DNA from: Streptomyces sp. YIM 121038
GTDB lineage: Bacteria; Actinomycetota; Actinomycetes; Streptomycetales; Streptomycetaceae
Assembly: GCF_006088715.1 (NCBI RefSeq)
Contig: NZ_CP030771.1
Location: 5,280,001 to 5,344,000, forward strand
Reading direction: 5' to 3'
Length of the DNA stretch: 64,000 nucleotides
In this document: piece after piece, positions 23,749 to 32,660 of the stretch
How positions within the stretch are numbered: position 1 is the stretch's first letter
How the letters are laid out: each line of letters begins with the position of its first letter
The notes under the pieces: generated by a model
Databases searched by the model: none
The model's input: the letters and a program-made list of their open reading frames with translations, nothing else
Told to the model about the DNA's origin: nothing
Translations under genes and position numbers: made by a program

Positions 23749-25281
23749 CTAGGCCTCCGGGTAGCGGCGCGGCGTCCAGACGATCTCCTCGCCGTCCCCG
23801 CGCCGCACGGCCCGGGTCTGCGAGGAGCCGACGAGCAGGATGGTGCGCATGTCGACCTCGGCCGGGTCCAGGTCCGCGAGGCGCACGATCCGCACGCGCT
23901 CGCCGGAGCCGCCGACGTCCCGGGCGACCACGACCGGGGTGTCCGGCGCCCGGTGCTCCAGGAGCAGTTCGCGGGCCTTGCCCACCTGCCAGGTGCGGCT
24001 GTGCGAGCCGGGGTTGTACAGGGCGAGCACCAGGTCGGCCGAGGCGGCGGCGCGCAGCCGCTCGGCTATGACCTCCCACGGCTTGAGCCGGTCGGACAGG
24101 GACAGCGTCGCGTAGTCGTGGCCGAGCGGGGCGCCCGCGCGGGCGGCGGCCGCGTTGGCGGCGGTCACGCCCGGCAGGACCCGCACGCGCACATCGGCGT
24201 ACGCGGCCTCCGACGCGGCCTCCAGGACGGCGGTGGCCATCGCGAAGACGCCCGGGTCGCCGCCGGAGACGACGGCGACGCGCCGCCCCCGCCGGGCGAG
24301 CTGGAGCGCGAACTCGGCGCGCTCGGCCTCGACCCGGTTGTCGGAGCCGTGCCGGAGCTGGCCGGGGCGCACGGGCACCCGGTCCAGATAGGTGGTGTAG
24401 CCGACCAGGTCGTCGGCGGCGGCGAGCGCGCCGCGCGACTCGGGCGTGAGCCACAGCGGTCCCGCGGGGCCGGTGCCCACGACGACGACCTCGCCACGGG
24501 CCGGATCCATACCCTCCGCTTCGGCGGAGGCGGTCGGGTCCACCCGCTCCGGCACCGGCAGTGCCGCCACCCGGCTCGGCAGGACCGCGACCGAGAAGTA
24601 CGGCACCGACTCCTCGGTCACGTCCGCGAGGTCGGCGAGGCGCTCCCCGGCCATGGTGGCCCGCTCCACATAACGGGCCCCGTCCAGACGCTCCGCGCTC
24701 TCCAGGGCGCGCCGCACCTTGGGGAAGGTGCGGCCCAGCTTCATCACCACGGCCGCGTCGGTCGCGGCGAGCCGGGCGGTCAGCTCCTCCTCGGGCAGGG
24801 TGCCCGGCAGGATGGTCAGGACCTCCTCGCCCTCCGCGAGCGGCGTGCCGAGGCGGGCCGCGGCGGCGGACACCGACGTGACGCCGGGGATCACCTCGGT
24901 GTCGTAGCGGTCGGCGAGCCGCTTGTGCATGTGCATGTAGGAGCCGTAGAACAGCGGGTCGCCCTCGGCGAGGACCGCGACGGTGCGCCCCGCGTCGAGG
25001 TGCGCGGCGAGCCGGGCCGCGGACTCCGCGTAGAACTCGTCCATGGCGCCCTGGTAGCCGCCCGGGTGCTCGGTGGTCTCGGTGGTGACCGGGTAGACCA
25101 GCGGCTCCTCGACGTGGTCGGCGCGCAGGTGCTTCGCCGCGATCGAGCGCGCGATGGACCGGCCGTGCCGGGCGCTGTGGTACGCCACCACGTCGGCCTC
25201 GGTGATGGCCTCGACGGCGCGCAGCGTCATCAGGGAGGGGTCGCCGGGTCCGAGCCCGACGCCGTACAGCTTGCCGCTCAC
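23749..25281 (-). CDS. cobIJ: Fused precorrin-2 C20- and precorrin-3B C17-methyltransferase (CobI-CobJ)
   Basis: 510-residue bifunctional enzyme. The N-terminal CobI half starts [20 protein letters not shown] and carries [19 protein letters not shown] and [16 protein letters not shown]. The C-terminal CobJ half starts near residue 262 ([19 protein letters not shown]), with [44 protein letters not shown] and [10 protein letters not shown]. The GTG start overlaps the cobH stop (GTGA), giving translational coupling in the order cobG-cobH-cobIJ. Confidence 0.93.
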   Translation of the reverse strand: MSGKLYGVGLGPGDPSLMTLRAVEAITEADVVAYHSARHGRSIARSIAAKHLRADHVEEPLVYPVTTETTEHPGGYQGAMDEFYAESAARLAAHLDAGRTVAVLAEGDPLFYGSYMHMHKRLADRYDTEVIPGVTSVSAAAARLGTPLAEGEEVLTILPGTLPEEELTARLAATDAAVVMKLGRTFPKVRRALESAERLDGARYVERATMAGERLADLADVTEESVPYFSVAVLPSRVAALPVPERVDPTASAEAEGMDPARGEVVVVGTGPAGPLWLTPESRGALAAADDLVGYTTYLDRVPVRPGQLRHGSDNRVEAERAEFALQLARRGRRVAVVSGGDPGVFAMATAVLEAASEAAYADVRVRVLPGVTAANAAAARAGAPLGHDYATLSLSDRLKPWEVIAERLRAAASADLVLALYNPGSHSRTWQVGKARELLLEHRAPDTPVVVARDVGGSGERVRIVRLADLDPAEVDMRTILLVGSSQTRAVRRGDGEEIVWTPRRYPEA

Positions 25282-25940
25282 TCTTCCTCACTCGCGATCG
25301 CGTTGAGCGCGGCGGCGGCCATGGCGCTGCCTCCGCGACGGCCGCGCACGACCAGGTGCTCCAGGCCCGAAGGGTGCGCGGCCAGCGCGTCCTTGGACTC
25401 GGCGGCGCCGATGAAGCCGACCGGGACGCCGATGACGGCGGCGGGGCGCGGCGCGCCCTCCTCGATCATCTCCAGGAGCCGGAACAGGGCCGTGGGCGCG
25501 TTGCCGACGGCCACCACGGAGCCCTCCAGACGGTCCCGCCACAGCTCCAGGGCGGCCGCGCTGCGCGTGGTGCCGAGCTTCGCCGCGAGCTCCGGCACGG
25601 CCGGGTCGGAGAGCGTGCACAGCACGTCGTTGTCGGCGGGCAGCCGCTTGCGCGTGACGCCGCTCGCCACCATCTGCACGTCGCAGAAGATCGGCGCCCC
25701 GGCGCGCAGCGCCTCCCGGGCGCGGGCCACCACGCCGGTGGTGTGCGCGAGGTCCCGTACGAGGTCGACCATGCCGCAGGCGTGGATCATCCGGACCGCG
25801 ACCTGGCTGACGTCGGCGGGCAGGGCCGCGAGGTCGGCCTCCGCGCGGATGGTGGCGAAGGACTGGCGGTAGATGGCCGCGCCGTCCTTCTCGTAGTCGT
25901 ACGTGGTCACGGTCTTGTTCTCGCTGCTCTCGGTCGTCAT
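25278..25940 (-). CDS. cobH: Precorrin-8X methylmutase
   Basis: 220-residue CobH/CbiC, which moves the C11 methyl to C12 giving hydrogenobyrinate. Conserved features: [33 protein letters not shown] with the catalytic His, [14 protein letters not shown] and [19 protein letters not shown]. Start ATG 25940 overlaps the cobG stop, and its own stop overlaps the cobIJ start. Confidence 0.95.
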   Translation of the reverse strand: MTTESSENKTVTTYDYEKDGAAIYRQSFATIRAEADLAALPADVSQVAVRMIHACGMVDLVRDLAHTTGVVARAREALRAGAPIFCDVQMVASGVTRKRLPADNDVLCTLSDPAVPELAAKLGTTRSAAALELWRDRLEGSVVAVGNAPTALFRLLEMIEEGAPRPAAVIGVPVGFIGAAESKDALAAHPSGLEHLVVRGRRGGSAMAAAALNAIASEEE

Positions 25941-27244
25941 GCGGAGGGAAACGCCGCCAGGGCGGTGGCGAGGTGGGTGGGGTCGGTGAGGGAGACGCCG
26001 GGGGTTTCCCGGCCGCCGCGGACGGTGGTCAGGTCGTAGCCGCCGCCCGGCGCGGCGACCACGTCGACGCGGTCACCGCGCGGGTGTCCGCAGCGGCGCT
26101 CGCACCCGGACCAGTACAGCGGCAGTGCGGACCGCCCGGCGGCGCCCAGGGCGCTCGCCGCGTCCGCCCGTACGTCGGCACGGGACTTGGCGCAGCCGGG
26201 GCGGCCCACGCAGGCGCCGACGCGCAGCCAGGGCGATCCCGGCCCGGTGACGAGACCGGCGGCGGAGAGCCGGGCGAGCGCGGCGTCCGAGGCGGCGGGG
26301 CCGAGGTCCGGCGCGGGCACGACGGCGCCGCGCCAGGGGGTCAGGCGCAGTTCGCCGGGTCCCGCGGCGGCGGCGACGTGCGTCAACTCCCGCCACTGGA
26401 GGCCGGAGAGCCGGCCCAGGGGGATGTGTACGGACAGGGCGGAGCCGATGACTCCGGGGGGCGGGCCCCCGGCGGTGTCCTCCGGTGCGGCCCCGCCGTG
26501 CCACGGCTCGTGGCCGACGCCTTCGGCGGTGAGGCGGCGGCGCACCTCGTCCGCCAACGCGCCGGGGGCGAGCGGCAGTTCGGTGATCCGCCAGGCCTTG
26601 GTCCCGCTCTCCCGGACGCGGTGCAGAAACGCTTCGGCGGCCACGACGGCCGCACGGGGCGCGTCCGCGGCGGCCACCGAGAGGACCGGGTGCGGCGTGC
26701 CGAGACCGAGCACGGCCCGGCCGCCCGCGACCGCCCGTACGGTCACGTCCGCGTCGAGCCCGGCCACGTCCCCGCGCCCGTCGTCGAGCGCGAACAGGAA
26801 CCGGCCCGAAAGGTCCCGCGCCGCCCCGCTCGCGCACAGCGCCGCGTCGAGGGCCGTGAGCCAGGGCCGCACGTCGCCCGCGCCCCGGCCGTCGAGGCCG
26901 GACAGCGGCGAGGCCACGACGTTGCGCACCCGCTCGTGACCGGGCGAGGGCAGCAGGCCAGCGGCGCCGAGCAGCGCGGCGAGGGCCGCGCCGCAGCCGT
27001 CCGCGAGGCCCCGCAGCTGGACGTTGCCGCGCGAGGTCAGATGGAGGTCGCCGTCGCCCAGGTCCCGGGCCGCCGCGGCGAGCGCCCCGGCCTGGCGCAC
27101 GGTCAGGACGCCGCCGGGCAGCCGGACGCGCGCCAGGGCCCCGTCGTCCGCCGCGTGCAGCCGCAGGCTTCCGGGGCAGGCGTCGCCGCGGTCCCGTGGG
27201 GCCGCTGTGGCCTGCGGGGACGGGCGGAGGGGAGCCGTGGACAT
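25937..27244 (-). CDS. cobG: Precorrin-3B synthase (CobG-like)
   Basis: Iron-sulphur monooxygenase of the aerobic B12 route, related to nitrite/sulphite reductases. About 435 residues from ATG 27244. Two ferredoxin-like half-domains are seen ([52 protein letters not shown]). A [4Fe-4S]/sirohaem-type cysteine set lies near the C-terminus ([12 protein letters not shown] and [13 protein letters not shown]). Two further in-frame ATGs at 27256 and 27265 are possible starts; none has a clear ribosome site. First gene of the minus-strand cobG-cobH-cobIJ operon. Confidence 0.88.
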   Translation of the reverse strand: MSTAPLRPSPQATAAPRDRGDACPGSLRLHAADDGALARVRLPGGVLTVRQAGALAAAARDLGDGDLHLTSRGNVQLRGLADGCGAALAALLGAAGLLPSPGHERVRNVVASPLSGLDGRGAGDVRPWLTALDAALCASGAARDLSGRFLFALDDGRGDVAGLDADVTVRAVAGGRAVLGLGTPHPVLSVAAADAPRAAVVAAEAFLHRVRESGTKAWRITELPLAPGALADEVRRRLTAEGVGHEPWHGGAAPEDTAGGPPPGVIGSALSVHIPLGRLSGLQWRELTHVAAAAGPGELRLTPWRGAVVPAPDLGPAASDAALARLSAAGLVTGPGSPWLRVGACVGRPGCAKSRADVRADAASALGAAGRSALPLYWSGCERRCGHPRGDRVDVVAAPGGGYDLTTVRGGRETPGVSLTDPTHLATALAAFPSA

Positions 27245-27489
27245 GGCGGCGAGCATACCGACCATCACACCGGAGGGCTGCCGGGCCTCGGGCGGCCGCG
27301 TGGGCGCTTCGCTGGGGTTGCCGCGCCGGGCCGTCGGCCACCCGCAGGGTCCGTCGTGGCTGGTCGCGCAGTTCCTCGCGCCCCTTCGGGGCGCTCCCGC
27401 GCGGGCCGCCACGAGGGCGCGGCCAGTCACGGCGAACCCGAGGCGGACGACGACCCTGCCCGGCCTTCACCCCGACCGCATATGCTCAG
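27245..27489. other. Divergent intergenic region between cobG and the riboswitch
   Basis: Contains the second copy of the dispersed GTCGCGCAGTTCC element at 27340-27395. I looked for a second riboswitch reading towards cobG and see no B12-box motif on the minus strand. Confidence 0.6.
27340..27395. repeat. Dispersed Streptomyces element, copy 2
   Basis: Near-identical to 21780-21835, including TCCGTCGTGGCT and GTCGCGCAGTTCC cores. Lies between cobG and cobN. Confidence 0.7.
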
Positions 27490-27625
27490 CCGTGGATCAC
27501 CCGATCCACCGTCGCCATGACGGCGACAGGGGAGGAAGCCCGGTGCGATTCCGGCGCGGTCCCGCCACTGTGAGCCCGGCCCCGTGAGGGGGCGGGTGAG
27601 CCAGGAACTCCCTTCTCCGCACGCC
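27490..27625 (+). promoter_or_regulatory. Cobalamin riboswitch upstream of cobN
   Basis: Shows the conserved order of a cobalamin (AdoCbl) aptamer: GGAGGAAGCCCGGTGCGATT, then CCGGCGCGGTCCCGCCACTG ending in the B12-box TGTGA, then GAGCCAGGAACTC. It precedes cobN by about 70 bases. By family knowledge, cobalamin binding lowers expression of the downstream gene. A stem follows at 27623-27640 (GCCCGGC/GCCGGGC), probably part of the expression platform or terminator. Confidence 0.9.
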
Positions 27626-27640
27626 CGGCTCCGGCCGGGC
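27623..27640 (+). terminator. Hairpin following the riboswitch aptamer
   Basis: GCCCGGC (27623-27629) with GCCGGGC (27634-27640) and a 4-base loop, about 57 bases before the cobN start. Likely expression-platform element. Confidence 0.5.
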
Positions 27641-27696
27641 AGGAGAGACCCACTCACCACCCGGGGCGCGGACACCCCGAGGAAGGCCGACGCCGC

Positions 27697-30600
27697 ATGC
27701 AGCACACGACCGGGCCCCGCATCCTGCTTCTGTCGACGTCCGACACCGACCTCCTCAGCGCCCGCGCGGCCACGGGCCCGGTGACCTACCGGTTCGCCAA
27801 CCCGTCCCGCCTCCCGCTGGACGACCTGCCCGGCCTGCTCGACGGCGCCGACCTCGTCGTCGTCCGCCTCCTCGGCGGCATCCGCGCCTGGCAGGAGGGC
27901 CTCGACCTGCTGCTCGCCGACGGCCGCCCCGTGGTGGTCCTCAGCGGGGAACAGGCGCCCGACGCCCAGCTGATGGCCGCCTCCACGGTCCCCGTCGGCA
28001 TCGCCGCCGAGGCGCACGCCTACCTCGCGCACGGCGGCCCCGCCAACCTGGAGCAGCTCGCCCGCTTCCTCAGCGACACCGTGCTGCTCACCGGCCACGG
28101 CTTCGAGTCGCCCGCGCCCGCGCCGACCTGGGGCCCCCTGGAGCGGCAGGCCCCGGCGGGCGAGGGCCCGACCGTCGCCGTGCTCTACTACCGCGCCCAC
28201 CACATGAGCGGCAACACCGCCTTCGTGCACGCCCTGTGCGACGCCGTCGAGGCGGCGGGCGCCCGGCCGCTGCCGCTGTACGTGGCCTCGCTGCGCGCCC
28301 CCGAGCCCGAGCTGATCGACGCGCTGCGGGCCGCCGACGCCATCGTCACCACGGTCCTCGCGGCGGGCGGCACCAAGCCCGCCGAGGCCTCGGCCGGAGG
28401 CGACGACGAGTCCTGGGACGCGGGCGCGCTCACCGCGCTCGACGTGCCGATCCTCCAGGCCCTGTGCCTGACCGGCTCGCGCTCCGCCTGGGAGGAGAAC
28501 GACGAGGGCGTCTCGCCGCTGGACGCCGCGAGCCAGATCGCGGTGCCGGAGTTCGACGGCCGGCTGATCACGGTGCCGTTCTCCTTCAAGGAGATCGACG
28601 CGGACGGCCTCCCGGCGTACGTCGCCGACCCCGAGCGCGCGGCCCGCGTCGCCGGGATCGCCGTGCGCCACGCCCGTCTCAAGCACATCCCGGCCGCCGC
28701 CAAGCGGATCGCGCTCGTCCTGTCCGCGTACCCGACGAAGCACTCCCGGATCGGCAACGCGGTCGGCCTGGACACGCCCGCGAGCGCCGTGGAGCTCCTG
28801 CGCCGACTGCGCGCCGAGGGCTACGACTTCGGCGACGCCGAGATCCCGGGCCTCGTCTCCGGCGACGGCGACGAGCTGATCCGCGCGCTGATCGAGGCGG
28901 GCGGCCACGACCAGGACTGGCTCACCGAGGAGCAGCTGGCGCGGAACCCGGTCCGCATCCCGGCCGCCGACTACCGGCGCTGGTACGCGACGCTCCCCGA
29001 GGAGCTGCGCTCGGCCGTCGAGGAGCACTGGGGCCCGGCGCCCGGCGAGATGTTCCTGGACCGCAGCCGGGCGGGCCGGGGCGGCGATCCGGACGGCGAC
29101 ATCGTCCTCGCCGCCCTGCGCTTCGGGAACCTGCTGATCCTCATCCAGCCGCCGCGCGGCTTCGGCGAGAACCCCATCGCGATCTACCACGACCCGGACC
29201 TGCCGCCCTCGCACCACTACCTGGCGGCGTACCGCTGGATCGCGGCGGCCGCGTCCGACGGCGGCTTCGGCGCCGACGCGATGGTCCACCTCGGCAAGCA
29301 CGGCAACCTGGAGTGGCTGCCCGGCAAGAACGCGGGCCTGTCCGCCGCCTGCGCCCCCGACGCGGCCCTCGGCGACATCCCGCTCGTCTACCCGTTCCTG
29401 GTCAACGACCCGGGCGAGGGCACCCAGGCCAAGCGCCGCGTGCACGCCACCCTCATCGACCACCTCGTCCCGCCGATGGCCCGCGCCGACTCCTACGGCG
29501 ACATCGCGCGCCTGGAGCAGCTCCTCGACGAGTACGCGCAGATCAGCTCGATGGACCCGGCGAAGCTCCCGGCCATCCGCGCCCAGATCTGGACCCTCAT
29601 CCAGGCCGCGAAGCTCGACCACGACCTGGGTCTTGAGGACCGTCCCGACGACGACGGCTTCGACGACTTCCTGCTGCACGTCGACGGCTGGCTGTGCGAG
29701 GTCAAGGACGCCCAGATCCGTGACGGCCTGCACGTCCTCGGCGCCCCGCCGGCCGGTGCGGACCGCGTCAACCTGGTCCTGGCGATCCTGCGCGCCCGCC
29801 AGATCTGGGGCGGCACCACGGCCCTGCCCGGCCTGCGCGAGGCCCTCGGCCTCGACGAGTCGGCCGCCACGCGCACCACGGCCGACGCGGCGGAGGAGCA
29901 GGCCCGCGCCCTGGTCGTGGCGATGGAGGAGGCCGACTGGGACCCGGCGGCCGTACCGGCGGTGGCGGCGTCCGTCGCCGAGGACCGCCGCGACCAGGTG
30001 ACGGCCATCCTGGAGTTCGCCGCCCGCGAGGTCGTGCCGCGCCTGTCGGCGACCACGGCCGAGCTGGACCACGCCGTGCACGCCCTGAACGGCGGCTTCG
30101 TCCCCGCGGGCCCCTCGGGCTCCCCGCTGCGCGGCCTGGTCAACGTCCTGCCGACGGGCCGCAACTTCTACTCCGTCGACCCCAAGGCGGTGCCGTCCCG
30201 GCTCGCCTGGGAGACGGGCCAGGCCCTGGCCGACTCCCTCCTGGAGCGCTACCGCGCGGACAACGGCGAGTGGCCCACCTCGGTCGGCCTCTCCCTGTGG
30301 GGCACCAGCGCGATGCGCACCGCGGGCGACGACGTCGCCGAGGCCCTTGCCCTGCTGGGCGTCCGCCCGGTCTGGGACGACGCGTCCCGCCGCGTCACGG
30401 GCCTGGAGGCGATCCCGTACGAGGAGCTGAACCGCCCCCGCATCGACGTCACCCTGCGCATCTCCGGCTTCTTCCGCGACGCCTTCCCGCACACCATCGG
30501 CCTCCTGGACGACGCGGTGCGCCTCGCGGCGTCGCTCGACGAGCCCGCCGAGGCCAACCACGTCCGGGCCCACGTCCAGGCGGACCTCGCCGAGCACGGC

Positions 30601-31347
30601 GACGAACGCCGGGCCACCACCCGCATCTTCGGCTCCCGCCCCGGCACGTACGGCGCGGGCCTGCTCCAGCTCATCGACTCGCGCGACTGGCGCACCGACG
30701 CGGACCTCGCCGAGGTGTACACGGTCTGGGGCGGCTACGCCTACGGCCGCGGCCTGGAGGGCCGCCCGGCCCGCGCCGAGATGGAAGCGACGTACAAGCG
30801 CATCGCGATCGCGGCCAAGAACACCGACACCCGCGAGCACGACATCGCCGACTCCGACGACTACTTCCAGTACCACGGCGGCATGGTCGCCACGGTGAAG
30901 GCGCTGCGCGGCGGCAAGGCGCCCGAGGCGTACATCGGCGACTCCACCCGTCCCGAGACGATCCGCACCCGCACCCTGGTCGAGGAGACCTCCCGCGTCT
31001 TCCGCGCCCGCGTGGTCAACCCCAAGTGGATCGAGGCGATGCGCCGCCACGGCTACAAGGGCGCCTTCGAACTCGCCGCCACCGTCGACTACCTCTTCGG
31101 CTACGACGCCACCACCGGCGTGGTCGCCGACTGGATGTACGACAAGCTCACCGAGACCTACGTCCTGGACCCCACCAACCGCGACTTCCTCAAGGAAGCC
31201 AACCCCTGGGCCCTCCACGGCATAGCCGAACGCCTCCTGGAAGCCGAATCCCGGGGCATGTGGTCCAAGCCGGACCCCGCCACCCTGGAGGCCCTCCGCC
31301 AGATCTACCTGGAGACCGAGGGCAACTTGGAGGGCGACGACGCCTGA
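27697..31347 (+). CDS. cobN: Cobaltochelatase subunit CobN
   Basis: Large ATP-dependent cobaltochelatase subunit, 1216 residues, inserting cobalt into hydrogenobyrinate a,c-diamide in the aerobic pathway. Family features: VLYYRAHHMSGNTAFVHAL, ICALVLSAYPTKHSRIGNAVG-like segment (LSAYPTKHSRIGNAVGLDTP), VHLGKHGNLEWLPGKNAGLS and GFFRDAFPHTIGLLDDAVRL. Start ATG 27697 with GAGGAAGG upstream. Under the cobalamin riboswitch. The ATPase partner subunits (CobS/T or ChlI/D type) are not in this window. Confidence 0.95.
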   Translation: MQHTTGPRILLLSTSDTDLLSARAATGPVTYRFANPSRLPLDDLPGLLDGADLVVVRLLGGIRAWQEGLDLLLADGRPVVVLSGEQAPDAQLMAASTVPVGIAAEAHAYLAHGGPANLEQLARFLSDTVLLTGHGFESPAPAPTWGPLERQAPAGEGPTVAVLYYRAHHMSGNTAFVHALCDAVEAAGARPLPLYVASLRAPEPELIDALRAADAIVTTVLAAGGTKPAEASAGGDDESWDAGALTALDVPILQALCLTGSRSAWEENDEGVSPLDAASQIAVPEFDGRLITVPFSFKEIDADGLPAYVADPERAARVAGIAVRHARLKHIPAAAKRIALVLSAYPTKHSRIGNAVGLDTPASAVELLRRLRAEGYDFGDAEIPGLVSGDGDELIRALIEAGGHDQDWLTEEQLARNPVRIPAADYRRWYATLPEELRSAVEEHWGPAPGEMFLDRSRAGRGGDPDGDIVLAALRFGNLLILIQPPRGFGENPIAIYHDPDLPPSHHYLAAYRWIAAAASDGGFGADAMVHLGKHGNLEWLPGKNAGLSAACAPDAALGDIPLVYPFLVNDPGEGTQAKRRVHATLIDHLVPPMARADSYGDIARLEQLLDEYAQISSMDPAKLPAIRAQIWTLIQAAKLDHDLGLEDRPDDDGFDDFLLHVDGWLCEVKDAQIRDGLHVLGAPPAGADRVNLVLAILRARQIWGGTTALPGLREALGLDESAATRTTADAAEEQARALVVAMEEADWDPAAVPAVAASVAEDRRDQVTAILEFAAREVVPRLSATTAELDHAVHALNGGFVPAGPSGSPLRGLVNVLPTGRNFYSVDPKAVPSRLAWETGQALADSLLERYRADNGEWPTSVGLSLWGTSAMRTAGDDVAEALALLGVRPVWDDASRRVTGLEAIPYEELNRPRIDVTLRISGFFRDAFPHTIGLLDDAVRLAASLDEPAEANHVRAHVQADLAEHGDERRATTRIFGSRPGTYGAGLLQLIDSRDWRTDADLAEVYTVWGGYAYGRGLEGRPARAEMEATYKRIAIAAKNTDTREHDIADSDDYFQYHGGMVATVKALRGGKAPEAYIGDSTRPETIRTRTLVEETSRVFRARVVNPKWIEAMRRHGYKGAFELAATVDYLFGYDATTGVVADWMYDKLTETYVLDPTNRDFLKEANPWALHGIAERLLEAESRGMWSKPDPATLEALRQIYLETEGNLEGDDA

Positions 31348-31354
31348 CCCGGCG

Positions 31355-31858
31355 CTACGGGCGGGCCGGGGCCGCCCCGGTCCAGCCCGCTCCCCGCGCC
31401 GCTGCCACGGCGCTCTCCTCCGTCGCCTCCGCGCGCGCCGTCAGGGCTTCGGCGCGGCCCGGACTCCGGCCCCCGGCCGCTTCGGCGGCGGCGCCGGAGG
31501 CGGTGAGGGCGGCCTGGAGCGCGGTGTCCGCGAGGGGGCCGGGGGCGGTGGCGCGGGCCGCCTGGGCGGCGGTCGCGGCCGCGGCGGCGGCGTTGCGGGA
31601 GCAGCGGGCGGCGGCCGCGGGGTCGGGGGCCCGGCCGTCCCGTTCGGCGATCGACCGCGCGGCCAGGCGCACCGCGTTCGCGGCCCGGGCGGCCGGGCCC
31701 GTCGGCACGACCTCCGCCCGGTCCGCCTCGATGCCCGCGGCGCGGCAGGCGGCGACGGCCCGGTCGTACGCGCTCCTCGCGCGGGCCAGGTGCCGGTCCT
31801 GGAGGGCCTGTTCGCCGGTGACGGGCTCCGGCTGGTCACTGCGGACGGGTGCGCTCAT
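31355..31858 (-). CDS. Ala-rich helical protein of unknown function
   Basis: 167 residues, Ala-rich and probably entirely helical (LARARSAYDRAVAACRAAG, AANAVRLAARSIAERDG, CSRNAAAAAATAAQAARA). Start ATG 31858 has AGGAGGT five bases upstream, which supports real translation. Convergent with cobN, 7 bases between the ends. A run of five GGGGC units lies just upstream at 31877-31901 on the plus strand, so the gene's leader RNA is C-rich. No family recognised. Confidence 0.6.
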   Translation of the reverse strand: MSAPVRSDQPEPVTGEQALQDRHLARARSAYDRAVAACRAAGIEADRAEVVPTGPAARAANAVRLAARSIAERDGRAPDPAAAARCSRNAAAAAATAAQAARATAPGPLADTALQAALTASGAAAEAAGGRSPGRAEALTARAEATEESAVAAARGAGWTGAAPARP

Positions 31859-31876
31859 GGCCACCTCCTGGCGGGC

Positions 31877-31901
31877 GGGGCGGGGCGGGGCGGGGCGGGG
31901 C
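31877..31901 (+). repeat. (GGGGC)5 tract, G-quadruplex-type motif
   Basis: Five consecutive GGGGC units followed by TGGG, upstream of the minus-strand gene at 31858. Slippage-prone and able in principle to form a G-quadruplex in the plus strand. Confidence 0.8.
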
Positions 31902-32010
31902 TGGGCGGTCGGGTGCGTGGCGGGCAGGGTGGCACGGCGGCCGCCAACAAGCCAGAGCGCGGCTGAGGGGCCGTCAGGTGTTGTCCGCGGGCGGTCGCGG
32001 GAGGCGGCGC

Positions 32011-32460
32011 CTACAGGAACAGCCCCAGCGTCTCGTCCAGTGACCACGTCTGCCAGGCCATGCCGAAGAAGGCCACCGCCGAGATCAGCGCCATCATCAG
32101 GTTCTGCCCCTGCTCCGCCCAGTCGTGGATCATCAGGACGAGGTAGACCAGGTTGAGCACCAGGCCCGCGGCCAGGGCGACCGGGGTGAGGAAGCCCGCG
32201 ATCAGGCCGAGGCCCAGGGCCAGTTCCGCGTAGGCGACGACGTACGCCATGAGGCGCGGGCGCGGCTTGACCACGCTGTCGAAGCCCCGGCGGACGACGG
32301 GCCAGCGGTGCTGCTCGGCCACGCCCGCCGCCCACGCGATGCCGCCGCCCGAGAACCAGCTCTTCTTGTCCTTGTGCCGCCAGCTCTCCAGCCACCACAG
32401 GCCGAGGCCGATCCTGAGCACCGCGCACCACTCGGCACCGCCGAGCCAGATCGTCTGCAT
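32011..32460 (-). CDS. DoxX-like membrane protein
   Basis: 149-residue, four-helix membrane protein of the DoxX/TQO-small-subunit group. Helices: AEWCAVLRIGLGLWWLESW, LMAYVVAYAELALGLGLIAG, VALAAGLVLNLVYLVLMIHD and LMMALISAVAFFGMAW. Start ATG 32460; upstream lies a perfect 15-bp palindrome at 32506-32520. Divergent from the amidohydrolase gene, which carries a near-identical palindrome. Confidence 0.8.
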   Translation of the reverse strand: MQTIWLGGAEWCAVLRIGLGLWWLESWRHKDKKSWFSGGGIAWAAGVAEQHRWPVVRRGFDSVVKPRPRLMAYVVAYAELALGLGLIAGFLTPVALAAGLVLNLVYLVLMIHDWAEQGQNLMMALISAVAFFGMAWQTWSLDETLGLFL

Positions 32461-32505
32461 CGTGAGGGCCCTTTCGTGACGTGCGCGCGGAGGCGGGCGG
32501 TTGAC

Positions 32506-32520
32506 CTGACGGAGCGTCAG
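32506..32520. promoter_or_regulatory. Palindromic operator 1 (CTGACGGAGCGTCAG)
   Basis: CTGACG-GAG-CGTCAG, 6-bp arms, 46 bases upstream of the doxX-like start. Shares 12 of 15 bases with the site at 32596-32610. Shape typical of TetR-family operators. Confidence 0.55.
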
Positions 32521-32595
32521 TTGAGCGGAAGGGGGCGCAACTTGCAAGGCCTCGCGCCCGCTTGCCGTGCGCCCGTGCCGCCCCCTACTCTCGAT

Positions 32596-32610
32596 CTGAT
32601 GGGTCGTCAG
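32596..32610. promoter_or_regulatory. Palindromic operator 2 (CTGATGGGTCGTCAG)
   Basis: Related to the site at 32506-32520 and 51 bases upstream of the amidohydrolase start, so the same regulator may control both divergent genes. Confidence 0.55.
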
Positions 32611-32660
32611 ATACGGCATCGGGCACGGCCCGGTCGAACCGGCGGGCAGGGAGCTGCGGC

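Noticed and set aside
27245..27480. Second cobalamin riboswitch facing cobG
   Set aside because: No B12-box or GCCACTG-like motif on the minus strand.
27427..31218. Very long antisense frame opposite cobN
   Set aside because: Third-position GC bias of cobN creates a stop-free antisense frame; its composition is Gly/Val/Arg-rich with no domain.
19702..31347. Secondary-metabolite cluster
   Set aside because: All genes here are cobalamin biosynthesis; no PKS, NRPS or RiPP machinery is seen in the window.
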